Shown one piece after another: positions 48,876-56,962 of a stretch of DNA of 64,000 nt. The position numbers were made by a program, and so were the translations under genes. Under the pieces are notes generated by a model. The model searched no databases. It was not told the origin of the DNA and saw only the letters and a list, made by a program, of their open reading frames with translations. Every line of letters starts with the position of its first letter. The stretch's first letter is position 1. The stretch covers positions 3,224,001 to 3,288,000 of the forward strand of contig NZ_JACCBN010000001.1 in assembly GCF_013409505.1 (NCBI RefSeq), read 5' to 3'. This stretch comes from Actinomycetospora corticicola (GTDB lineage Bacteria > Actinomycetota > Actinomycetes > Mycobacteriales > Pseudonocardiaceae).

Positions 48876-49562
48876 TCAGGCGTCGGCGCGCAGCACGTAC
48901 CCCACGCCGCGCACGGTGTGGATCAGCCGCGGCTCGCCGTCGGCCTCCGTCTTGCGCCGGAGATAGCCGATGTAGACCTCGAGCGCGTTGCCCGTCGTCG
49001 GGAAGTCGTAGCCCCAGACCTCCTCGAGGATGCGGCTGCGGGTGAGCACACGGCGCGGGTTCGCGATGAGCAGTTCGAGCAGGCTGAACTCGGTGCGCGT
49101 GAGCGTGATCGGCCGGTCGCCGCGCTTCACGTCGCGGGTGACCGGGTCGAGGGAGAGGTCGGCGAAGGTCAGCGGGTCGGGCGTGTCGTCGCGGTCCTCC
49201 GGCGAGGTGCGCCGCAGCAACGCCCGCAACCGCGCGAGGAGCTCCTCGAGCGCGAAGGGCTTGGCGAGGTAGTCGTCCGCGCCGGCGTCGAGCCCGGCGA
49301 CGCGGTCGGACACCGCCTCGCGGGCGGTGAGGACGAGCACGGGGAGGTCGTCACCCGCGCTGCGCAGCCGCCGACACACCTCGAGCCCGTCCAGGCGCGG
49401 CATCATGACGTCGAGGACCAGGGCGTCCGGGCGCTCCTTCTGGATGGTGTCCAGCGCCTGCTGCCCGTCGGTGGCCAGCTCGACCTGGTAGCCGTTGAAC
49501 GCCAGGGACCGGCGCAGTGAGTCGCGCACGGCCCGGTCGTCGTCGACGACGAGGATCCGCAT
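48876..49562 (-). CDS. OmpR-family response regulator (MprA-like)
   Basis: 228 residues: receiver domain [20 protein letters not shown], phospho-acceptor in [38 protein letters not shown]; winged-helix DNA-binding domain [36 protein letters not shown] and [29 protein letters not shown]. The likely partner is the kinase at 46141 and a likely target is the HtrA gene. CATAGT lies 6 bases before the ATG, consistent with a leaderless transcript. Confidence 0.93.
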   Translation of the reverse strand: MRILVVDDDRAVRDSLRRSLAFNGYQVELATDGQQALDTIQKERPDALVLDVMMPRLDGLEVCRRLRSAGDDLPVLVLTAREAVSDRVAGLDAGADDYLAKPFALEELLARLRALLRRTSPEDRDDTPDPLTFADLSLDPVTRDVKRGDRPITLTRTEFSLLELLIANPRRVLTRSRILEEVWGYDFPTTGNALEVYIGYLRRKTEADGEPRLIHTVRGVGYVLRADA

Positions 49563-49598
49563 GGCACCACTATGGACAGGAGTCCTGAGAGGTGGCTG

Positions 49599-49666
49599 AG
49601 GTGGCTTCGCCAGGTGAGCACTTGGTGGGGTCATAGCCCCACCGAGTGCTCACCTGCGCAGCACCT
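49599..49666. terminator. Hairpin between response regulator and Rossmann-protein genes
   Basis: Outer AGGTGGC/GCACCT and inner arms CAGGTGAGCACTTGGTGGGG and AGCCCCACCGAGTGCTCACC. The order and sequence of arms resemble the hairpin at 4780-4855 (AGGTGGC, then TGTGAGTACTT). The flanking gene on the right again ends in TAG within the outer arm. Confidence 0.7.
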
Positions 49667-50234
49667 AGAACTCGACCCGCGCCATCCCGACGACCTCGGC
49701 GCGCCAGTCCGCGTACGCCTTGCCGATGGCGGCGTCGTCGGCCGTCTGCTCCCCCGCACCCTTCGGTCCGGTGCCGGTGATCTTCGCGGCGATCTGCTCG
49801 GCGGTCCAGCTCGAGTCGGCCACGCGCACCGTCAGGCGGTCGGGCGCCCGCTCGGCGCGCAGCGCGTGGGCGAGCACGCGCAGCATGGCGGCGCGGGCAT
49901 CGGCGTCGTCCGGGGCGTCGACGTCCACGTTGGTCTGCCCGCCGACGAGCATCACGCTCGCGTCCGGCTGGAGGGCCGGCAGCACCGTCGCCGCGGCACG
50001 GAAGCGCGACAGCATGCCCTGGGTGAGGAACTGCTCGACCTTCGCGACGACGCTGCCCTCGCCCGGGGTCATCGCCACGGGGAGCTGCACGTACCCGTCG
50101 AACTTCTGTCCCGCCACGGCCTCGCCGAGCCGGCCCGGGTCGTCCACCACGACCGTGTCGGCACCTGCCGCCTTCACCGCGGCCGCCACCTGCTCGAGCC
50201 GCTCACCACCACCGGTCACCAGCACCGTCGTCAT
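49665..50234 (-). CDS. Rossmann-fold SDR-like protein of unknown function
   Basis: 189 residues starting MTTVLVTGGGERLEQVAAAVKAAGADTVVVDD. A dinucleotide-fold start is present but the SDR catalytic Ser-Tyr-Lys is not seen; the middle (FLTQGMLSRFRAAATVLPALQPDASVMLVGGQTNVDV) resembles a truncated SDR. TAGGGT lies 8 bases before the ATG. Function unknown. Confidence 0.7.
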   Translation of the reverse strand: MTTVLVTGGGERLEQVAAAVKAAGADTVVVDDPGRLGEAVAGQKFDGYVQLPVAMTPGEGSVVAKVEQFLTQGMLSRFRAAATVLPALQPDASVMLVGGQTNVDVDAPDDADARAAMLRVLAHALRAERAPDRLTVRVADSSWTAEQIAAKITGTGPKGAGEQTADDAAIGKAYADWRAEVVGMARVEF

Positions 50235-50285
50235 GGTCGGGAACCCTAACCAGCGAGGGCGTCTCCCGGCACGGGCGAGATCGGT

Positions 50286-51230
50286 TCAGCGGGACGCACC
50301 ATAGAGCGCCACCACCCCCGCGGCCCGGGACGCCATCTCCGCGCGCACCTCCGGCGGGCCGAGCACCTCGACGGCCGCGCCGAACCCGAGCAGGGCGCCG
50401 ACCGCCGCGCCGGGCGCCCGGAAAGCGAGGTCGAGGCGGTCGCCGTCGCCCCGGGGCTCCTCGACGAGCTGCCCGACGACGACCCGCAGCAGCCGGTCGC
50501 GCCACGCCGGGTCCACGCGGACCTGCACGACGACGGGGTCGGGCGCGGCCTCGAGCCGGTCCCGCAGCTCGGTCCACACCTGCTCGAGGGGACGGTCGTC
50601 GGGGCGACGGGCCGGGGCGCCGGTGGCCTCGGCGTCCACCACGCGGTCGACCCGGAACATCCGCGGCACCCCGCGCCGCGCCGCGACCAGGTACCAGACG
50701 CCGGCCTTGCTCACGAGGCCGTACGGGTCGACGGTGGACGTCGCGGTGGTCCCCGACGACGCCGAGCGGTAGCGCAGCCGGACCCGCTCGTCCGCCGCCA
50801 CCGCCCGTTCGAGGACCGCGAGCGCGGGGCCCTCGTGGACCGGCCGACGCCAGCCGTGCTGCTCGACGATCACCGTGCGGCGGGCCCGCGCGATACCCGG
50901 TCGCCGGGCCTCGGGCACCGCCGCGAGCAGCTTGCGCACGGCGGAGGCGAGCTCGCGGCCCAGGTCGCCCTCCTGGTCGGTGAGCGCCAGCAGGGCCCGC
51001 ATCTCGGTGTCGGTGAGCCCGGAGACGTCGGTGCGGAAGCCGGGCATGAGGACCACCCCGCCGCGGCGCCCGCGCTCGGCGTAGACCGGCACGCCGGCGG
51101 CGGACAGCGCCTCCACGTCCCGCGCGACCGTGCGCGTCGACACCTCGAGGCGCCGCGCGATCTCGGGGGCGGGCAGCCGACCGTGCGCCTGCAGGAGCAG
51201 CAGGGTGGCGAGCAGCCGGTCGGAGCGCAT
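50286..51230 (-). CDS. DeoR-type HTH and WYL-domain transcriptional regulator
   Basis: 314 residues: N-terminal helix-turn-helix (MRSDRLLATLLLLQAHGRLPAPEIARRLEVSTRTVARDVEAL, a YafY-type reader), followed by a WYL domain (VDPYGLVSKAGVWYLVAARRGVPRMFRVDRV) and a WCX tail. WYL domains bind nucleic-acid or nucleotide ligands, so control of the divergent DNA glycosylase-like gene is plausible. A perfect inverted repeat lies between the two genes. Confidence 0.9.
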   Translation of the reverse strand: MRSDRLLATLLLLQAHGRLPAPEIARRLEVSTRTVARDVEALSAAGVPVYAERGRRGGVVLMPGFRTDVSGLTDTEMRALLALTDQEGDLGRELASAVRKLLAAVPEARRPGIARARRTVIVEQHGWRRPVHEGPALAVLERAVAADERVRLRYRSASSGTTATSTVDPYGLVSKAGVWYLVAARRGVPRMFRVDRVVDAEATGAPARRPDDRPLEQVWTELRDRLEAAPDPVVVQVRVDPAWRDRLLRVVVGQLVEEPRGDGDRLDLAFRAPGAAVGALLGFGAAVEVLGPPEVRAEMASRAAGVVALYGASR

Positions 51231-51248
51231 GACGTCGAGAGTCTCGCA

Positions 51249-51275
51249 GAATCACGACAGTACGTGTCGTGATTC
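51249..51275. promoter_or_regulatory. Operator in the divergent WYL-regulator / glycosylase promoter
   Basis: GAATCACGACA and TGTCGTGATTC are exact inverted arms of 11 bases around a 5-base spacer, 18-45 bases from each start codon. The position overlaps both likely promoters, fitting an autoregulatory repressor site for the WYL protein. Confidence 0.75.
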
Positions 51276-51293
51276 GAGGCGCATGGTCCTCCC

Positions 51294-52196
51294 ATGAGTG
51301 CCACCGCATCGCTGCCGTCCCAGGACGCCGGGACCACCACCTCGTCGATCCGGCCCGAGGGCCCGTTCTCGCTGGGCGCCACCCGCTCGTCGGTGATGCG
51401 GTGGGCGCCGGTCGCGCGGTACGGGCACGACGACGGCCCCCTCGTCCTCGGTGCGATCGCGGACGACGACCTCGCCCCGCTCGCGATCACGGCCGCCCAG
51501 GAGCGCCCGGACGGCCCCGTCACCGTCACGACGACGGGGACCGGCTCGCCGGAGCGGGCCCTCGCCCAGGCCGCCCGGATCCTGTCGCTCGACCACTCCG
51601 GGGCGGGGCTCGCCGGCGTGGCCGAGCGTGACCCCGCCGTCGGGAGGGTCCTCGCCGCCCACCCGGGTCGGCGTCCGATCCTCTTCCCCTCGGTCTACGA
51701 GGCGGCCGCGTGGGCGGTGATCTCGCCGCGGATCGGGAAGGCGCGGGCGGCGACGGTCACCCGGCGGCTGGCCGCCGAGCACGGCACCCGGCTCGGCGGC
51801 GTCGGCTGCTTCCCCACCCCGGAGGCCCTGCTCCGACTGGACGTCGTCCCGGGACTGCCCGAGGAGAAGGTCCGCCGCCTGCACGGGGTCGCCCGCGCCA
51901 CCCTCGACGGCGAGCTCGACGTCGACCGGCTGCGCGACCTCGGCCCGCAGGGCGCCCGGGCCTCCCTGCGGCGGGTGCGCGGCATCGGCGAGTTCTGGGG
52001 CTCCGGGATCTGGCTGCGCGCCTGCGGGGTGGTCGACGAGTGGCCCGACGAGCCCCTCGCCACCGCCGCGCTCGCCCGACTCCACGGCCGCGACCCGGCC
52101 GACTACACCGACCCGACCGTCCTCGCCGCCGCCACCGCACCGCTGGCCCCGTACCGGATGTGGATCGCGTTCCTGCTCCGCATGGCGAACGCCTGA
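51294..52196 (+). CDS. HhH-GPD-type DNA-3-methyladenine glycosylase (AlkA-like)
   Basis: 300 residues. FPSVYEAAAWAVISPRIGKARAATVTRRLAAEHG corresponds to the helical domain start of AlkA; LDVVPGLPEEKVRRLHGVARATLDGEL, LRRVRGIGEFWGSGIWLRACGVVDEWP contains the helix-hairpin-helix and the catalytic Asp of the GVxD motif (GVVDEWP). It would excise alkylated bases. Divergent from a WYL regulator that probably controls it. Confidence 0.82.
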   Translation: MSATASLPSQDAGTTTSSIRPEGPFSLGATRSSVMRWAPVARYGHDDGPLVLGAIADDDLAPLAITAAQERPDGPVTVTTTGTGSPERALAQAARILSLDHSGAGLAGVAERDPAVGRVLAAHPGRRPILFPSVYEAAAWAVISPRIGKARAATVTRRLAAEHGTRLGGVGCFPTPEALLRLDVVPGLPEEKVRRLHGVARATLDGELDVDRLRDLGPQGARASLRRVRGIGEFWGSGIWLRACGVVDEWPDEPLATAALARLHGRDPADYTDPTVLAAATAPLAPYRMWIAFLLRMANA

Positions 52197-52248
52197 GGTC
52201 GGGCCGTCCCGACGGCGGGTGCGGCGCACCCGCCGTCGGGACCGGGAA

Positions 52249-53130
52249 TCAGAGCCGCACGGCCTCGAGCAGCTCCACCTGCCCCATCACGTCGGAGACC
52301 TCGGCGTCGAGCGGACGCCCGTAGGCGACCGCGAGGTCGCGCGCGTTCGCGGCGAGGGTCTTCCACCCGAGCTCGGCGAGCCGGGTGTCGGGGGTGCGGT
52401 CGCGCGGCTCGTCGTAGACGAGGTCGGTGATGTCGACGCCGAACGCGCGGCCCATCGACGACAGGTGCGGGTGGTCGGCGAAGCGGGCGGCCACGTCCCC
52501 GAAGTGCTCGACGGCGACGCGGCTGCCCGGCGCCGACAGGGACTGGATCCGCTCGAACAGGAGCGTCTCCGCCTCGGCGGGCAGGTAGGGCAGGAGTCCC
52601 TCGGCGAGCCAGGCCGTGGGCACGGCGGGGTCGAGACCCGCGCCGGTAAGCGCCGCCGGCCAGTCGTCCCGCAGGTCGGCCGTGACCGCGACGCGTCGCG
52701 CCGACGGGCTCGCGCCCTCGCTGTCGAGGACCTCGTCCTTGAACTGCAGGACGGCCTCCTGGTCGACCTCGTACACGGTGACGCCGTCGGGCCAGGGCAG
52801 GCGGAACGCCCGTGCATCGAGACCGGCCGCCAGCAGCACGACCTGCCGGATGCCCCCTTCGGTCGCGGCCTGGAAGAACTCGTCGAAGAACCGCGAGCGG
52901 ACGCCCATGTAGGTCGACATGGTGCCCCACATGCGCTCGGACTCCGGGTCGGCCGAGTCGGTGCCGGGCAGGTGGACGTCGAGCCCGGCGCGGTCGACGA
53001 AGGCCTGGGCGTACGGGTCCTCCACGAGCGGCTCGGACCGTTCGGTCTCCACCGCCCGCGCTGCGGCCACCCCGAGTGCGGTGGCCCCGACGCTCGTCGT
53101 GATGTCCCACTGATCGCCGTTGGTTCGCAT
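52249..53130 (-). CDS. TIGR00027-family SAM-dependent methyltransferase
   Basis: 293 residues, the leucine-carboxyl-methyltransferase-like family that is expanded in mycobacteria. Marks: DITTSVGATALGVAAARAVET, PYAQAFVDRAG, RSRFFDEFF, VVLLAAGLDARAFRLPWPDGVTVYEVDQEAVLQFK and TAWLAEGLLPYLP. Substrate unknown. GT-start alternatives are not needed; the ATG at 53130 begins the typical MRTNGDQWDI sequence. Confidence 0.9.
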   Translation of the reverse strand: MRTNGDQWDITTSVGATALGVAAARAVETERSEPLVEDPYAQAFVDRAGLDVHLPGTDSADPESERMWGTMSTYMGVRSRFFDEFFQAATEGGIRQVVLLAAGLDARAFRLPWPDGVTVYEVDQEAVLQFKDEVLDSEGASPSARRVAVTADLRDDWPAALTGAGLDPAVPTAWLAEGLLPYLPAEAETLLFERIQSLSAPGSRVAVEHFGDVAARFADHPHLSSMGRAFGVDITDLVYDEPRDRTPDTRLAELGWKTLAANARDLAVAYGRPLDAEVSDVMGQVELLEAVRL

Positions 53131-53172
53131 GCCTAACGACTACCCGTGGCGCGCGACCGGGATGCACGCCGC

Positions 53173-54246
53173 TCAGATCCCGGTGAGCGCCTGGATGCCG
53201 AGACTGCTCGCGGCCACGAGCACCCAGAGGCACGCCCCGAGCAGCAGCGGGCGCACCCCCGCGCGACGCAGGTCCGCGACGCGCATCGAGAGCCCGATGC
53301 CGGCGAGCGCCGTGGTGATGAGGAAGGTGCCGATCGCGGTCAGGGCCGGATGCCACGACATCGGCACCACCCCGATCGTCGTCAGGGCCGACGCCACGAC
53401 GAACCCGACGAGGAAGAGCGGGACGAGCCGGGCCCACGGCAGGGCCCGACGCTCCTCGCCCGGGGCGACTCTGCCCCGGCGGGCGACCAGCAGGGTCACC
53501 GCCGCGACGACCGGGATGATCATGAGGCTGCGGGTCAGCTTGACCACCACCGAGTAGGGCCCGGCGTCCCCGCCGTAGGCGTAGCCCGCGGCCACCACCG
53601 ACGAGGTGTCGTTGATCGCGGTCCCCGCCCAGAGGCCGAAGGCGTGCGCGTCCAGCCCGAGCAGGTGCCCGAGCGGCGGGAAGGCCAGCACGGCGACGAT
53701 GTTGAAGACGAAGATCGTGCCGACCGCGTAGGCGACGGTCGACTCCCGCGCCCTGAGCACCGACTGCGTGGCCGCGATCGCCGACGCCCCGCAGATCGCG
53801 GTGCCGACCCCGATCAGCAGCGTCGTGTCCTGCTCGAGCCCGAGCAGGCGGCCGACCAGCCACGCCCCGCCGAGCGCGATCGCCAGGGTGCCGAGCATGA
53901 CCGGCAGCGAGGACGCCCCGACCGAGGCGACCTGGGTCAGCGACAGGGTGGCGCCGAGCACCACGATCGACGCCTGCAGCACCGGCCGCGACGCGACGGC
54001 GAAGCCGGGGCGCCACCGCTCCCCCGGCGTCAGGACGGTGGCCACGAGCAGGCCGATGACGATGCCGAACACGGGCCCGCCGACGACGGGGACCTCGGCC
54101 CCGGCGGCCGTCGCGACGCCCGCCACGAGCACGGCGGCGAGCAGCCCCGGCACGACGTGCCGCAGCCGCACCCCGACCCTCCGGACGACCGTCGTGGCCG
54201 CGCCCGACGCCGTCCGCTCCGCGATCGCCACGAGGGACCTCCGCAT
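53173..54246 (-). CDS. YeiH-family (UPF0324) membrane protein
   Basis: 357 residues, about ten helices: HVVPGLLAAVLVAGVATAAG, ASRPVLQASIVVLGATLSLTQV, IGVGTAICGASAIAATQSVL, FGLWAGTAINDTSSVVAAGYAYG and LFLVGFVVASALTTIG are hallmarks of the YeiH family of putative sulfur-anion exporters. It is divergent from a GntR regulator followed by a rhodanese gene, which supports a sulfur-related role. The exact substrate is not established. Confidence 0.87.
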   Translation of the reverse strand: MRRSLVAIAERTASGAATTVVRRVGVRLRHVVPGLLAAVLVAGVATAAGAEVPVVGGPVFGIVIGLLVATVLTPGERWRPGFAVASRPVLQASIVVLGATLSLTQVASVGASSLPVMLGTLAIALGGAWLVGRLLGLEQDTTLLIGVGTAICGASAIAATQSVLRARESTVAYAVGTIFVFNIVAVLAFPPLGHLLGLDAHAFGLWAGTAINDTSSVVAAGYAYGGDAGPYSVVVKLTRSLMIIPVVAAVTLLVARRGRVAPGEERRALPWARLVPLFLVGFVVASALTTIGVVPMSWHPALTAIGTFLITTALAGIGLSMRVADLRRAGVRPLLLGACLWVLVAASSLGIQALTGI

Positions 54247-54248
54247 CA

Positions 54249-54276
54249 AATGTCCGTACCTTGTTGTCCGGACATT
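54249..54276. promoter_or_regulatory. Inverted repeat operator for the GntR regulator
   Basis: AATGTCCG (54249-54256) and CGGACATT (54269-54276) are exact inverted arms, and TGTCCGGACA (54265-54274) is a perfect 10-bp palindrome inside. It lies immediately upstream of the YeiH gene and 40 bp before the GntR gene, so it can regulate both. Confidence 0.65.
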
Positions 54277-54315
54277 ACGTCGATCACGCTGTACGGTCAA
54301 GGCAGGAGGTGGGCG

Positions 54316-55107
54316 ATGGGACCGCGGGCGTTGCGACGGGCGGACGGTCGGCCGTTGTGGGGGCAGTTGCAGGACGACCTCGTCCGCCGCATCCACGCGC
54401 GCGAGTTCGACGCGGCGTTCCCCGGCGAGCTCGCGCTCACCGAGGAGTACGCGGTCAGCCGGTACACCGTGCGACAGGCGCTCGCCCAGCTCCGCGCGGA
54501 CGGCGTGGTCGTCGCCGAGCGCGGGCGCGTGCCCCGCGTCGCCCGCCCCGGTCCCCCGCCGGCGATCGACCAGCCCGTCGGCGAGGCGTACAGCCTGTTC
54601 GCGGCCGTGGAGGAGGCGGGCCGGGCGCAGACCAGCGAGGTCCGACGGCTGGAGCGGGTGGCCGACGGGGTCGTGGCGCGGCGCCTGGGGCTCGAGGAGT
54701 CGACCCCGCTGCTCACCCTCGAACGCCTCCGGCTCTCCGACGGCGAGCCGCTCGCCTGGGACCGGGCGTGGCTGCCGTGGGCCGACGCCGAGGCCCTCGT
54801 CGGGGCGGACCTCACCCGCACCGCGCTCTACGCCGAGCTCGCCTCCCGGGCCGGGCTGCGCGTCGACGGCGGCCGCGAGCGCATCCACGCCGAGGTGGCC
54901 GAACCCGCCGTCGGGAAGCTGCTCGACATCCCGCCGGGGGCGCCGGTGTTCCGCATCGAGCGCCTCGGGACGGCCGGGGAGCGGCCGGTCGAGTGGCGGC
55001 ACACGGTGATCCGCGCCGACCGGTTCCACCTCACGGCGAGCTTCGGCGCGAGTGCCGCGCCCTGGTCCATCCAACGCGACGACGTGTACCTGGGAGGAGC
55101 GCGATGA
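54316..55107 (+). CDS. GntR/HutC-family regulator with UTRA domain
   Basis: 263 residues: winged helix (PLWGQLQDDLVRRIHAREFDAAFPGELALTEEYAVSRYTVRQALAQLRADGVVVAERGRV) and a C-terminal UTRA effector domain (TPLLTLERLRLSDGEPLAWDRAWLP, FRIERLG, VEWRHTVIRADRF). AGGAGG is 6 bases before the ATG. It is the first gene of an operon with the rhodanese (ATGA overlap) and faces the YeiH gene. Confidence 0.9.
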   Translation: MGPRALRRADGRPLWGQLQDDLVRRIHAREFDAAFPGELALTEEYAVSRYTVRQALAQLRADGVVVAERGRVPRVARPGPPPAIDQPVGEAYSLFAAVEEAGRAQTSEVRRLERVADGVVARRLGLEESTPLLTLERLRLSDGEPLAWDRAWLPWADAEALVGADLTRTALYAELASRAGLRVDGGRERIHAEVAEPAVGKLLDIPPGAPVFRIERLGTAGERPVEWRHTVIRADRFHLTASFGASAAPWSIQRDDVYLGGAR

Positions 55108-55430
55108 GCGAGGTCGATCCCGACGAGGCCCGGCGCCGGCTGGCGGCCGGCGAGGCCGTGCTCGTCGACGTCCGCGAGCCGGACGAGTGGGAGACGGGCC
55201 ACGCGCCCGACTCGCTGCACCGGCCGCTGGGCGACCTGGACCCGGCGGAGTTCGCGGGCCGCACCGTGATCACCACCTGTCGCGGTGGCGGCCGGGGCGG
55301 CCGCGCCGCCGAGCAGCTCGCCGCCGCCGGGGTCGACGCGACGAACCTGGCCGGCGGACTGCGGGCCTGGTCGGAGCAGGGCGGGCCACTGGTGCGCGAC
55401 GACGGGTCGCCCGGCAGGCTCGACGCATGA
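55104..55430 (+). CDS. Rhodanese-domain sulfurtransferase
   Basis: 108-residue single rhodanese domain: VDPDEARRRLAAGEAVLVDVREPDEWETGHAPDS, active-site loop TTCRGGGRGGRAAEQLAAAG with the catalytic Cys, and LAGGLRAWSEQGGPL. It would carry sulfane sulfur as a persulfide. Coupled by ATGA overlaps to the regulator before and the SnoaL-like gene after. Confidence 0.9.
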   Translation: MSEVDPDEARRRLAAGEAVLVDVREPDEWETGHAPDSLHRPLGDLDPAEFAGRTVITTCRGGGRGGRAAEQLAAAGVDATNLAGGLRAWSEQGGPLVRDDGSPGRLDA

Positions 55431-55831
55431 CCCTCGACGACACCCTGGACCGGTGGCACGACATGGTCGCCCGGCGCGACATGTCGGACCTGCCGCAGAT
55501 CATCCACGCCGACGCGGTGTTCCGGTCGCCCGTGGCGCACACGCCGTACCCGTCGCGCGACGCGGTGGTGCTCGCCCTGTCCACGGTGCTGACCGTCTTC
55601 GAGGACTTCCGCTACCACCGGCAGTTCCGCGAGGGGTCGGACGCGGTGCTGGAGTTCTCGGCGACCGTCGACGGCAGGTCGCTGCGCGGGGTGGACCTCA
55701 TCCACGTCGACGACGACGGGCTGATCACCGAGTTCGAGGTGATGGTGCGGCCGTTGTCCGGGCTGCAGGCGCTCGGCGCGGCGATGGGGCAGCGCATCGG
55801 CGCGCAGCTCACCGGGTTCAAGGACGCCTGA
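55427..55831 (+). CDS. SnoaL/NTF2-like protein
   Basis: 134 residues: LDRWHDMVARRDMSDLPQIIHADAVFRSPVAHTPYPSRDAVVLAL and VDLIHVDDDGLITEFEVMVRP give the cone-shaped SnoaL/NTF2-like fold seen in small ligand-binding or isomerase-type proteins. Coupled to the rhodanese gene. Ligand unknown. Confidence 0.8.
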   Translation: MTLDDTLDRWHDMVARRDMSDLPQIIHADAVFRSPVAHTPYPSRDAVVLALSTVLTVFEDFRYHRQFREGSDAVLEFSATVDGRSLRGVDLIHVDDDGLITEFEVMVRPLSGLQALGAAMGQRIGAQLTGFKDA

Positions 55832-55851
55832 ACGCGGGCAGTCACCGCGCC

Positions 55852-56514
55852 GTGACGACGATCGCGATCATCGGGGCCGGCCGGGGACTGGGCGCGGCGA
55901 CCGCCCGACGCTTCGGGGCGGAGGGCCTCGACGTCGCCCTGGTCTCCCGCAACCTCGACCGGGCCCGCGGGCTGGCCGCCGACCTCGCGGCCGAGGGCGT
56001 GTCGGCCCACGGGTTCGCCACCGACGCCCGTGACCCGGCCGCTCTCGCCCGCACGCTCGAGGAGATCACCGAGACCGTCGGTCCGATCGAGGTCCTGCAG
56101 TACAGCCCGCTGCCGCAGAAGGACTTCCTGCGCCCGGTGCTGGAGACCACGGCGGCCGACCTCGTGGGGCCGGTGGAGACGTCGATCTACGGTCCGGTCG
56201 CCGCGGTGCACCAGGTCCTGCCGGGGATGCGTCACCTCGGGCGCGGGACGGTGCTGTTCGTCAACGGCGGGTCCGGCGCGCGCCCCTCGTCCCGCGTGGC
56301 GGGCACCTCGATCGCCTTCGCCGGGCTCGGGGCGTTCGCGACGATGCTGCACGACGAGGTGGCCGCCGACGGCGTCCACGTCGCGCAGCTGATCATCCCG
56401 GGCGCCATCGAGCCGGGGCACCCGCGCAAGGACCCGGCCGTGCTCGCGGAGACGCTGTGGTCGATGCACACGGGGCGCGACGGGTTCCGGGTGTTCGCCG
56501 AGCCCTTGGACTGA
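55852..56514 (+). CDS. Atypical short-chain dehydrogenase/reductase
   Basis: 220 residues. N-terminal TTIAIIGAGRGLGAATARRFGAEGLDVALVSRNLDR is a good NAD(P) loop, but the expected catalytic Tyr-x3-Lys is missing; that region reads SSRVAGTSIAFAGLGAFATML. It may bind a cofactor without classical SDR chemistry. GTG start 20 bp after the SnoaL-like gene, no clear Shine-Dalgarno. Its TGA touches the following palindrome. Confidence 0.78.
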   Translation: MTTIAIIGAGRGLGAATARRFGAEGLDVALVSRNLDRARGLAADLAAEGVSAHGFATDARDPAALARTLEEITETVGPIEVLQYSPLPQKDFLRPVLETTAADLVGPVETSIYGPVAAVHQVLPGMRHLGRGTVLFVNGGSGARPSSRVAGTSIAFAGLGAFATMLHDEVAADGVHVAQLIIPGAIEPGHPRKDPAVLAETLWSMHTGRDGFRVFAEPLD

Positions 56515-56578
56515 TGATCATCGAGCACCCTCGGTGGTCGGCGGGGCCGGTGGGCCACCGTCGGTGCTCGGTGATCAT
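56514..56578. terminator. Long stem-loop after the SDR gene
   Basis: ATGATCATCGAGCACC pairs with GGTGCTCGGTGATCAT, and inner CGGTGG/CCACCG extend the stem. It begins at the last base of the stop codon. Confidence 0.75.
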
Positions 56579-56630
56579 GGTCGACGGCCGGCTCCACGCC
56601 GGGCGACCCGGACCTCGGGCCGCCTTCACG

Positions 56631-56692
56631 CCGCGAGGTACACGCCAGGCAGGTCAGTGGGCTTCAGAACCTGCCCCACGTGAACCTCGCGG
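56631..56692. repeat. Dispersed intergenic palindromic repeat, copy 5
   Basis: CCGCGAGGTACACGCCAGGC on the left and GCCCCACGTGAACCTCGCGG on the right, 62 bp overall, same as copy 4 at most end positions. It lies just upstream of the tRNA-Arg gene, about 50 kb from the other copies. Confidence 0.75.
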
Positions 56693-56727
56693 GGCCGCAC
56701 CCGTCGGAGCGGTTACGCTGCACCCGG

Positions 56728-56800
56728 GCCCCCGTAGCTCAGGGGATAGAGCACCGCTCTCCTAAAGCGGGTGTCGCAGGTTCGAATCCTGCCGGGGGCG
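56728..56800 (+). tRNA. tRNA-Arg (anticodon CCT)
   Basis: Cloverleaf: acceptor GCCCCCG/CGGGGGC, D-arm GCTCAGGGGATAGAGC, anticodon stem CCGCT/AGCGG with loop CTCCTAA (anticodon CCT), T-arm GCAGGTTCGAATCCTGC. CCA is not encoded. 73 bases. Confidence 0.95.
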
Positions 56801-56962
56801 CCCAGTGGGGCCGCTCGTGCTCGACGCGTCACGACGCCCCGTCGCGGAGCGGGGCCGGTATCGTCCCGATCCGGTTCCGTCGCCCCGCGGCGGCCGAGCC
56901 GGTCCTGGTGACACAGGGCCGGGACTGTTCCCGACCCCGCCCAGCCTCCCGAGGGGCCTGCC

